A DNA stretch of 64,000 bases. Source: Klebsormidium nitens (taxonomy: Eukaryota; Streptophyta; Klebsormidiophyceae; Klebsormidiales; Klebsormidiaceae). The translations under genes were made by a program, and so were the position numbers. Under the pieces are notes generated by a model. The model was not told the origin of the DNA, made no database searches, and worked only from the letters and a program-made list of their open reading frames with translations. The stretch covers positions 1 to 64,000 of the forward strand of contig DF238763.1 in the NCBI GenBank assembly GCA_000708835.1, written 5' to 3'. The stretch's first letter is position 1; each line of letters begins with the position of its first letter. Below, one piece after another: positions 57,075 to 64,000 of the stretch.

Positions 57075-57794
57075 TTATTCGGTAGGTTTGACAGACTTTT
57101 GATTGTCTTTATTGTTTGTGTTTAAAGCCGTTTCTACAATTTGGCTAATGGCTTTTGGATCTACAACGAAACGGTCATAACGTTCAGTAGTTCTTATGTC
57201 TTTATGACCTACAATTGTTTTGACGTTTTGCAATGGGACAACCCTTAAAAGTCTTGGAATGGAATTGATCCGGAATGAATGACTCGTTAAAATGAGATTA
57301 AACTTTGAAATTGCAGGTTGCATAAAGCGATTAATGGAGCGAATCCACTGATCTTTGCTTATTTGTTTTGTTGAATTCTCGGCGCTAGCGAGTGGTTTAT
57401 TATATTGCTGCCTAAAGACTGTTTGAATATCAAGGTCGAGCTTTTCTAGCATTTCTTTTGCGCTTTTTGTGAGAACAACAACCCTATACTTGCCGGTTTT
57501 TGATTGGGAAACCTGAAATGATCCGTGTCGCAAACCAGATTCAATATCTTTGAGTGTAAGCGACGCTGCATCGCTAGCACGTAAGCCTAAAAATCTTAAA
57601 AGAGTAATAGCTATTCTAGCTCTTGCCCAAACATATCTATTAATGTACAACGCTCTTTTCAAAGACATTAAGAAGTCATAAACAGACTCTGAAGCAGGAT
57701 CCCGCAATGGCATTTCTTTCCGAACAGTTCGCTTTGGTTTTGTTTCCAATCGTTGCTGTATTTGTTCTAAACGATTGATTCTTTTATCATTCAC
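57075..57794 (-). CDS. tyrosine recombinase (phage integrase family)
   Basis: Site-specific DNA recombinase. The 239-residue product has an intact catalytic set: Arg I in LRFLGLRASDAASL (about residues 67-80), a beta-hairpin Lys in SQSKTGKYRVVV, HxxR in LTSHSFRINSIP (about 171-182), and the C-terminal GHKDIRTTERYDRF with His/Lys and the nucleophilic Tyr. It overlaps the ORF upstream by 8 bp, implying a shared transcript. Such enzymes are not normal mitochondrial genes, so a mobile element is inferred. Confidence 0.92.
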   Translation of the reverse strand: MNDKRINRLEQIQQRLETKPKRTVRKEMPLRDPASESVYDFLMSLKRALYINRYVWARARIAITLLRFLGLRASDAASLTLKDIESGLRHGSFQVSQSKTGKYRVVVLTKSAKEMLEKLDLDIQTVFRQQYNKPLASAENSTKQISKDQWIRSINRFMQPAISKFNLILTSHSFRINSIPRLLRVVPLQNVKTIVGHKDIRTTERYDRFVVDPKAISQIVETALNTNNKDNQKSVKPTE

Positions 57795-58116
57795 TCCCTT
57801 TTGTTTTATAGCTCTCGGAGCTGCTTGCTATAGCTGAATAACGCTTTGTTTTTCTTAAACGATTCTTAGGAGACCTATTTGTTGGTTCCCACGCTTCAGT
57901 AGCTTCTTTCTTCAATTTATGGATTTGAGTTGAAAGAATGTGGGGAACTTCACCTTTCTTTCTATTCCAATGAGCAACAACTTTAGGTGCTTTATGCTTT
58001 TGTTGTGTTAGTGCTAAGTGCAATTGAGTAGGTGGGACATTTTGAAGTGTAGTTCCTTTCAAATCCTCATTAAAGGAATGTATCTTTTCTTTTAAGAAAT
58101 TATCTGCTTGCCTCAT
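57787..58116 (-). CDS. hypothetical ORF paired with the recombinase
   Basis: 109 codons from ATG, basic and rich in Lys, Thr and Ser, with no recognised domain. The stop overlaps the start region of the recombinase by 8 bp, which supports a real two-gene unit. It could be a DNA-binding accessory protein or the N-terminal arm-binding part of the recombinase lost by a frameshift. Confidence 0.5.
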   Translation of the reverse strand: MRQADNFLKEKIHSFNEDLKGTTLQNVPPTQLHLALTQQKHKAPKVVAHWNRKKGEVPHILSTQIHKLKKEATEAWEPTNRSPKNRLRKTKRYSAIASSSESYKTKGSE

Positions 58117-58176
58117 AGATTGAAATGTTAGCGTCCACTTGCCCGCCTTTCTAATTTGCTATTTGAATGTTTTTAA

Positions 58177-59049
58177 ATGACTATTCAAATGAATGAAAAC
58201 AAAAACGAAGTTAGGAACTTAATAATGCAAAAGTATATCTCGATTCGTACAAATTATGCTATTTGTATGGATATAACGAATTTAGGCGTCTATGGTCAAT
58301 TGGTTGTAGCAGTAGATATGGCAGCAAGACATATTGTAGGCCATTGGTATCATAATGAGGCGATTACTACTGAGCATGTTTGTCAGACTCTAACACAACT
58401 AACCAAAAAAAGAAGTTTTTTGCCTAAGATAGAGATTATACAAACGAACCGGGGATCTATTTTCACTAACCCAGAGTATTATGATTGTATAGATCAATAC
58501 AAAATACTAAAGAGTAAAGGATCTTCTAAGGGACATCAAAATCAAGTAGTTGAAAGACTTTTTAGAACCCTTCAAAGCATACTGCGCGTGCTCATTTGTC
58601 CTGGTTGGAAACAAAAAGACCCAGATCCACTCAAGCAACTCCAGTTCTCTTCCCAAGAGATGGCTTCCTTTGTTCAGCAAGCGATTGAAAAATATAACTC
58701 AAAGCCCCATAGGCACCTAGAGGGGCTTTCACCCAATCAAATGGAAGAAGCTCTCTTTTTAAAGCATGGTAACGAACACCCCCAAGAGCCTACCCAATTG
58801 ATTGTAAAAAATGAGAACTCTTTGCTTGCTCAAGAAGCCATCGAATATAGAAGGCAGGTTGCTCAGCAATTGAAAGGTGACTGGTTACGCTTTTTTATAG
58901 AATGGAAAAAGGATCAAGAGAAACTTCAAAAACAAGTTATAAACCAAATTGAACAAAGGAAAGAGCAAGTTATTGCCCGCCTTACCCAAACCGCCAAAGA
59001 AGCTGAAGCACGTGCCGAAGAGATTCAAAGCCAATACAAGGTCTCGTAA
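58177..59049 (+). CDS. retroviral-type (rve, DDE) integrase homologue with altered triad
   Basis: Resembles the transposase/integrase core of IS3-like elements. About residues 25-55 hold the first Asp (CMDITNLGVYGQ, VVAVDMAARHIVGH), about 130-145 the Glu region (NQVVERLFRTLQ), and KPHRHLEGLSPNQME matches the usual C-terminal PHxxLxxxxP segment. At the second Asp position, where HSDRGS is usual, the sequence is QTNRGSIFT, so Asp is replaced by Asn. The N-terminal DNA-binding domain is missing and the C-terminus is a long Gln/Lys/Glu-rich helix. It may be inactive or have another role. It is divergent from the 57075 recombinase unit. Confidence 0.85.
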   Translation: MTIQMNENKNEVRNLIMQKYISIRTNYAICMDITNLGVYGQLVVAVDMAARHIVGHWYHNEAITTEHVCQTLTQLTKKRSFLPKIEIIQTNRGSIFTNPEYYDCIDQYKILKSKGSSKGHQNQVVERLFRTLQSILRVLICPGWKQKDPDPLKQLQFSSQEMASFVQQAIEKYNSKPHRHLEGLSPNQMEEALFLKHGNEHPQEPTQLIVKNENSLLAQEAIEYRRQVAQQLKGDWLRFFIEWKKDQEKLQKQVINQIEQRKEQVIARLTQTAKEAEARAEEIQSQYKVS

Positions 59050-59696
59050 ACATCTCGAGACACAGCAAAAAATTCACTACTTAAGCGAACAAGCTCAAGC
59101 TGCGCAACGAGAAAAACAAGAGAAAGAGCAAAGAAAGCTTAAAAAGAAGCAAGCTAAAAAGCAAGAAATAAGGCAAACCGTCTCCGCTGAGGAGTTTGAG
59201 TTTATTATAACTCTTGTTAAGTGTAGGGGAAATGCTAGACCTCGAAGGCGCTTAGCACTCGTACTCCTTTTTCTTACCGGATTAAGAGTTTCTAATTGAC
59301 TTCTCTTTAAAGTAGCCCATGGCAGTGAGTTATTCGAAAAGGGCAACACCCACATACCCCTTATTAAAGGCGGCGAAACTCAATATCCACTTCAATTAAG
59401 CGCTAAAGGGAGCAAAATGCTGCTTCAGTTTAAAGACGATTTTCTTGAGCTTTCTAAGCATAAAAGTGGTCATATGCTCCTTTTCACTACAGCAAAAGAC
59501 TTTAGTAAACCTATTGCTAGGGAAAACTTTGATAAAGAGCTCAATAAGATACTAGCCATAGCTTCTGCTCAACTTGAAAAGCATCTTAGAACTCATAGTT
59601 TTAGAGCGACTATTATTGCTAAGTTATTAAAGTATACGGAAAGGCATGTCGTGGCTTCTATGAGACACTAGTCCCAGTACACGCGTTTATGTGTAA
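58949..59696 (+). pseudogene. second tyrosine recombinase, broken
   Basis: The frame has a Lys/Glu/Gln-rich N-terminus overlapping the integrase end, then Arg I in LVLLFLTGLRVSN, immediately followed by an in-frame TGA (59297-59299). The same frame continues with family-like sequence (LIKGGETQYPL; HSFRATIIAKLLKYT with HxxR) to a TAG at 59669. In the neighbouring frame the end reads SPSTRVYV to 59696, supplying the Tyr nucleophile. One nonsense codon and one indel therefore inactivate it as written. Confidence 0.82.
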
Positions 59697-59882
59697 GGCG
59701 CTAGTCTTCCCAAAACCCTCCCGAATAACGTTTTCAAACGGGTAAATACCCCTCAATAAATTATCCAATTGTGATACGTTTTCGCGGGTTTCGTTGAATC
59801 TCGTCGATTTTTAGGGGTAGTGGGTGCATATTTTCAATAAAGCCCGAGAAGAAACGAAACCTTAATAATTTTATAAAAAAAA

Positions 59883-61110
59883 ATGAGCAGACCTTTATAT
59901 AACACATACAATGAGAATAGCTTTGAGCGCCTAGGATCATCGAATTCGCTAATTGATACATTCTCAGAACTTGAAGTGGGTCGGGAGGTGTACTTTCGTA
60001 CCTACGTAAAGTTTCGTCGTCCTTTGACGCTAGTCCATAGTCAAATGTTCACCCCAGAGTTGGGCGCGCTGTCGTTGTTGGAGTTAAGCAGCGATAGCGA
60101 CTGCTTATTTACTTCGTTAGTAAACGCGGGGTTGGGGAGTCAATTGATTAATCATTTTGCCGAATGTGAAAGCTCCGGGATGGATTCTACCGATTTAGAG
60201 ACTGGCGATGTGCTAATGGAAAGAATTTTTCGGAATGTTAATCAAGGAAAGGGAGGTCATTTGTCTGAGAAAGGTCTTTGTTCAGAGTCAAACACCCTTT
60301 ACAAGTTGAAAAGCGGTATAAGAGATTTGCATCGTGTTTTGAAATTCGATAAAAAGTTTTTGGCTAACATTCTTGAGGGTCTTAAGTCTGGGTTGTGTAA
60401 GCTTGCTCGGGTGGATCTATGTATAGACCTAAGCGAGGACATTATGCCTTACGTTTCCCATGGCATAAAAACGGGTCAATATAAATGGGCGGCACCCCTT
60501 TGCTTTCGGTTGGTTGGCGGGTGAACGGGTAGAGGGCGCTGCGGGGCGCAATAGTAAACTTTTTAAAGATTTTGAGAATAAGCAGTTGATTCTAGATTCG
60601 GTATATTTTGGCAATTCTAGAAAAAGCGATGAAGTTGCTGTGTTTTATAACAGGCGAGAGGAGCGTAAAGACAGAGCTGAGTCGAGCTGGGCGCCAAGAA
60701 GTAGGGTAGAAGTTCGCATATATCCTCGCACAGAAGAAACTGAGAAGGTCGCAATCTCAATTTTGGAAAGTTATTTGGATGAGACAAATGGTTGGCGCGC
60801 ACGAATCCCGCACTTTGGAGAAGTGCTTTGCCGATGCGTAATGTTTACTACAAAGAGGCGCCCCGCATCCCCGCTAGACTTGAAAGATGTGGCTCCCTGG
60901 TGGCAGTTGCTTTTACGTACGCTGATGGTTGGTTCAAAAGACTTTGAGTTTCCAAATGAAAAAGGCTTGTTAGAGTCCAATACTACGCAGCGGGGGGTTA
61001 CGGGCTTTCTGCCTACCATAGAAATGCCTAAAAAGGGCAGGGGGCGCCTTAAAAGTTCAAAAGACAAAAACACACGTAAGTCAGGCTCAGGCCGCAAAAA
61101 AAATTTCTAG
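59883..61110 (+). pseudogene. plasmid/phage-type replication initiation protein, frameshifted
   Basis: Two overlapping frames, 59883..60524 and 60514..61110, make one protein of about 400 residues. LARVDLCIDL (end of the first half), SVYFGNSRKSDEVAVFYNRR and SRVEVRIYPRTEE (second half) match the Rep_trans-like replication initiation family of rolling-circle plasmids and phages. A nicking Tyr cannot be pinned down by eye. The shift is near 60495-60525, next to a CCCC run. Codon use is GC-richer than core genes. Iteron-like repeats follow at once. Confidence 0.75.
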
Positions 61111-61190
61111 ATAGACACTCGATTCAAGCATATAACTGATTCTTCTTTTGAAAGTGGGCTTTATAAAAGATTCTATAAAAAAAGGAGGAA

Positions 61191-61420
61191 AGCGATAGTC
61201 TTTTTTGTAAGAGGGATAGTCTTTCTTGAGCGCCTAACAAAATGATTTGAAGAAAATTTTGATGAAAACCCTTGCAAAAAGGATAGTCTATATGTTTAAA
61301 ACGGGTAGTCTATCTGATTTTAGTCGCGTAAACCATTTCATCCTTTTTCTTGTTTAATAGTAAAACCTTAATAGTTTTCAGTAGCTAAAATTGGATGAAT
61401 TTTTTAGGCGGGATTGTCTT
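61191..61420 (+). repeat. iteron-like direct repeats downstream of rep
   Basis: GATAGTCT-type repeats occur at about 61194, 61215, 61282 (all GGATAGTCT or CGATAGTCT), 61304 (GGGTAGTCT) and 61411 (GGATTGTCT), all on the same strand. Spacing is uneven. Placement beside a Rep gene suggests a plasmid origin. Confidence 0.6.
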
Positions 61421-61489
61421 TTAGAAGATGCCCTTCATTTACGGGTGTAAAAAAGCAAAGTTGATTGTAATTTCCCTAACAAGATTCGT

Positions 61490-62013
61490 TTATTTGGAGA
61501 TTAGTAGATTAGTGGATAAAGGTGGTGTAGCTTCTTTCCTTGTATCCCTTGAATAGGGGAGAGGGTGCAGGGAGGGGGCGCTCCTCTTCCCCGCGCGGGT
61601 TGGTTGATTGTGTAGTTCCTCGTTAACTTTCCTAGAAGCTTCAATAAACTCGTTTCTTTCTTCTTGGTTGTATGGGGGGTTGCTTGCGCATCGGGGGTGA
61701 GGGGGTGCAAGAGAGATGAGGGGTGACCCCCTCCTACCCCCCACCCTAGTGAGTGGTGAATTATTAAAAAAGAGAGCAAGGGTTTGATTGTGGTGCCTTG
61801 AACCGCGAGGGGTGTTTCGCTTGTCGCCCGGGGGGCTTGCTCTTCTATATAGTTTCTGGCTGCAAGATCTGGGGCAGGGTATAGACGAACTACCTTGTTT
61901 CCCATAATAATAGCCTGGTCAGGTTTGAACTGCTCAAACGAGGGGTTGTTTCTCGTTGCTGGGTCTATCGTGTAAACTCCGCAATCCAAATCACACTTTT
62001 CATTTGAAGCCAA
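61490..62013 (-). CDS. hypothetical ORF of the plasmid-like block, probably frameshifted
   Basis: The minus-strand frame 62013..61501 starts MASNEKCDLDCGVYTIDPAT, followed by plausible protein through about residue 70. Beyond that it becomes Gly/His/Pro-rich, while the neighbouring frame (61744..61490) reads more protein-like (PPYNQEERNEFIEASRKVNE). So one gene broken near 61690-61750 is likely. Function unknown. GC-rich composition links it to the rep region. Confidence 0.4.
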
Positions 62014-62142
62014 GAGGCTAAAAAAACAACATTCTCCCTTTCAAGTTTGCACGTTGTCGTAAACAATTTTTCAATTCCTGAGCCTACAGCCTAATTGTCA
62101 AAATGCTTTTGAACAAAAGAATAAAGAATCCGTTCGATTTTT

Positions 62143-62367
62143 ATGAATACTATGTTCCGTGTTTTTCAAGGTATTAAAAAAAGAACATGCTTTCTATGGT
62201 TTTATAAAAGATTAGAACTATGGCTATGCGAAAAAAGAACAAGATTCTCCTATCAATTGAAAACAACGGCAGGCTATGCGTGTAATAAAGATAGCACTCT
62301 TCTAATTCTTTTATTCAATAATCTAATTGCATTTTATTCAATTCAATTAGAGTCTTCTCTATCATAG
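62143..62367 (+). CDS. doubtful hypothetical ORF
   Basis: 74 codons from ATG, basic at the N-terminus and hydrophobic near the end, with no known motif. It ends 18 bp before trnM. Low confidence. Confidence 0.25.
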   Translation: MNTMFRVFQGIKKRTCFLWFYKRLELWLCEKRTRFSYQLKTTAGYACNKDSTLLILLFNNLIAFYSIQLESSLS

Positions 62368-62384
62368 ATTTTGAAAATACAGAC

Positions 62385-62457
62385 TAGGCCTAGTAGGGCT
62401 CGAACCTACACATTCACCGTTATGAGCGGTGTGCTCTACCAGTTAAACTATAGGCCT
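62385..62457 (-). tRNA. trnM: elongator tRNA-Met(CAU)
   Basis: The minus strand reads AGGCCTATAGTTTAACTGG, with loop CTCATAA (CAT) in stem CACCG/CGGTG and T-arm GTAGGTTCGAGCCCTAC. It resembles the plant mitochondrial elongator tRNA-Met and has a normal A1-T72 pair. Confidence 0.88.
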
Positions 62458-62589
62458 ATGCTGAATAAAATTGCAAGGAGTGAATTGCAACGTTATGGGC
62501 GCTCTCCCAACCATCGCAGCAAAAAAAGACTCTTTTTTTAGCAAAAGGGCATGCGTCTTATTGGAGGGGCGGTAACCACTCAATGAAAG

Positions 62590-62890
62590 AAAGAGGTGCA
62601 ACCTAAGAGTCCCCCCCAACGAGGAGCTATGCTCACCAATTTGTTTGAGGTGGAACGAAGTCGCTCTCCCCCAAGGGGAGTGGAACGAAGTCGCTCTCCC
62701 CCAAGGGGAGTGGAACGAAGTCGCTCTCCCCCAAGGGGAGTGGAACGAAGTCGCTCTCCCCCAAGGGGAGTGGAACGAAGTAAAAAAAGAGATTTTTTTG
62801 AACAAAGTGGGGCACGCCAATGCCGCTAATGAAATCAATCCACTCCCCTTCGGGGAGTGGCTCTTCGCTCCCGATAGGGAGTGGAAGGCA
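62590..62890. repeat. four tandem 30-nt hairpin units
   Basis: Four perfect copies of TGGAACGAAGTCGCTCTCCC (continuing CCAAGGGGAG) occupy 62651..62770. They are followed by AAAAAAGAGATTTTTTTGAA, GTGGGGCACGCCAATGCC and CACTCCCCTTCGGGGAGTG modules. Spurious frames in all three phases translate the array. Confidence 0.92.
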
Positions 62891-62994
62891 GAGGAGGTGA
62901 AAGGAATCTGGTGGTTAAAGGGGGGGCGAGGGTTTTGAGCTTGTTTCCCCCAAAATTGGCTCATCCCCCCACTTATAGCCTCTCTGATTCTTCA

Positions 62995-64000
62995 TTATAT
63001 ACGGCTGTGTTCAATACAATGCATGACCGAATCGTGCATAGTGTCAAGAAATATTTGAGGATAAATTCCCATCCAAATTACAACAATTACAAAAGGTAAG
63101 AACATAAAAAATTCTCTTCGGTTACAATCAGAGTAGGTGGCAAGAAAGTGAGGCTTTAAGTTTCCAAAAGCTACACGATTGTAAAGCCATAAGGAATAAG
63201 CTGCTCCTAGCACCATTCCTGTTGCAGCAAGAGTCGCAACAAATGTATTGCTTTGAAAAGCACCTACAAGAATCAAAAATTCGCCTACAAAACTACTTGT
63301 TCCAGGCAGACTCATATTCGCCAACGTAAAGAACAAGAATATTGCGCAAAAGACTGGCATTGTATTTGCTAATCCTCCGTAATAACGAACAAGTCTTGTG
63401 TGATGCCGGTCATAGAGCACACCTACACATAAAAAAAGCGCAGACGATACAAATCCATGGCTTAACATTAACATTAAGCTTCCTTCAATTCCTTGCGGAT
63501 TGAGGCTAAACAAACCAATGGTTACAAAATTCATATGAGCCACAGATGAGTACGCAATAATCTTTTTTAAATCAACCTGGCGCAGTGTAGTACAAGAGGT
63601 GTATACAATTGCAATCACAGAGAGTGTGAAGATCAGTGGCGTAAAATAAAGCGTAGCATCGGGAAACATTGGAATAGAGAAACGTAAAAAACCGTATGTG
63701 CCCAATTTGAGTAGGATTCCAGCTAAGATCACAGAGCCTGCGGTTGGTGCTTCAACATGGGCTTCTGGCAACCATATATGAACTGGAACCATTGGTACTT
63801 TTACCGCAAACGAGGCAAAGAAAGCAAGCCATAGCAAAATCTGACGGCGTTCGCTAAATTCAGTCGTATACAAGATTTGTATATCCGTAGTACCTGTTTG
63901 AAAGAAAAGAAAAAGAATGCCTAGCAGCATAAAAACAGATCCAAACAATGTATATAAAAAAAATTGATAAGCCGCCCGTATCTTTCTTTCTCGTGAGCCC
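62995..64000 (-). CDS. nad4: NADH dehydrogenase subunit 4, 5' end beyond window
   Basis: Proton-pumping membrane subunit of complex I. The frame continues past the ATG at 63948 to the window edge, where it reads GSRERKIRAAYQFFLYTLFG, so the N-terminal part lies outside. Visible motifs are FASFAVKVPMVPVHIWLPEA (with the channel Lys), HVEAPTAGSVILAGILLKLG, YGFLRFS and the later SLPGTSSFVGEFLILVGAFQ. The C-terminus ends CIEHSRI at 62995, next to a long hairpin array. About 334 of roughly 490 expected residues are present. Confidence 0.97.
   Translation of the reverse strand, partial: GSRERKIRAAYQFFLYTLFGSVFMLLGILFLFFQTGTTDIQILYTTEFSERRQILLWLAFFASFAVKVPMVPVHIWLPEAHVEAPTAGSVILAGILLKLGTYGFLRFSIPMFPDATLYFTPLIFTLSVIAIVYTSCTTLRQVDLKKIIAYSSVAHMNFVTIGLFSLNPQGIEGSLMLMLSHGFVSSALFLCVGVLYDRHHTRLVRYYGGLANTMPVFCAIFLFFTLANMSLPGTSSFVGEFLILVGAFQSNTFVATLAATGMVLGAAYSLWLYNRVAFGNLKPHFLATYSDCNRREFFMFLPFVIVVIWMGIYPQIFLDTMHDSVMHCIEHSRI

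Noticed and set aside
45614-59299. TGA read as a sense codon (e.g. Trp), since two accessory genes have in-frame TGA within preserved code
   Set aside because: rps3, rps11 and rps13 end at TGA exactly where the proteins should stop, Trp in core genes is TGG, and trnW has a CCA anticodon. The TGAs are better seen as nonsense mutations.

Overview
This window is a 64 kb piece of a large, gene-rich mitochondrial genome. The sequence shows respiratory-chain genes (nad1, 2, 3, 4, 6, 7, 9, cob, cox2, cox3), ATP synthase genes (atp1, 4, 6, 8, 9), ribosomal protein genes (rps3, 4, 7, 11, 12, 13, 14, rpl5, 14, 16), the cytochrome c maturation gene ccmF, bacterial-type rns, rnl and a 5S rRNA gene, and 21 tRNA genes. 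The proteins read with the standard code: TGG is Trp, and TGA ends rps3, rps11 and rps13. cox1, nad4L, nad5 and several tRNAs are absent, so the window is only part of the molecule. Proteins such as Cox2 look green-plant-like to me from memory. atp1, ccmF, 5S rRNA and the rps3-rpl16-rpl14-rpl5-rps14-rps13-rps11 order point to a slowly evolving lineage (early-diverging green alga, cryptist or similar protist). The exact group cannot be fixed by eye.

Layout. 1-2.5 kb: tRNA cluster on the minus strand (C, K, L, T, A, S, D, V). 2.7-14.5 kb: nad3, nad2, atp4, atp8, then ccmF on plus, then nad1, rps7 and rps12 on minus. 15-20 kb: tRNAs, atp6, nad6. 20.6-32 kb: cox2 with a group II intron encoding a reverse transcriptase/maturase, cox3, nad9, an unknown ORF, atp1, another unknown ORF, cob. 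32.5-39.2 kb: ribosomal protein cluster. 40-43.5 kb: nad7, rps4 and a tandem trnL pair. 44.4-46.2 kb: a DNA cytosine-5 methyltransferase facing the remains of a PD-(D/E)xK endonuclease, i.e. a decayed type II restriction-modification pair. 47-54 kb: trnfM, rns (with a group I intron), rrn5, trnI(cau), rnl, then atp9. 57-62 kb: foreign block with two tyrosine recombinases, a retroviral-type (rve) integrase homologue, a plasmid Rep protein and iteron-like repeats. 62.4-64 kb: trnM and nad4, which runs off the end.

The most pervasive oddity is a family of short modular hairpin repeats (cores such as CACTCCCGGGGGGAGTG, CCACACTTTTAAAAAGTGTGG, CCCCTTCGGGG, GGGGCTATTGCCCC, and A-run/T-run modules). 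They fill most spacers, form tandem arrays, and have entered ccmF, rps11, rns, rnl and the homing endonuclease ORF of the rns intron.

Two kinds of accessory DNA therefore sit on a conventional mitochondrial core: imported bacterial or plasmid genes, and self-spreading palindromes. Almost every imported gene carries a frameshift or stop (methyltransferase, endonuclease, one recombinase, Rep, the intron maturase), while the core genes are intact. This suggests decay of unselected cargo, though consensus errors at homopolymers could explain some cases.
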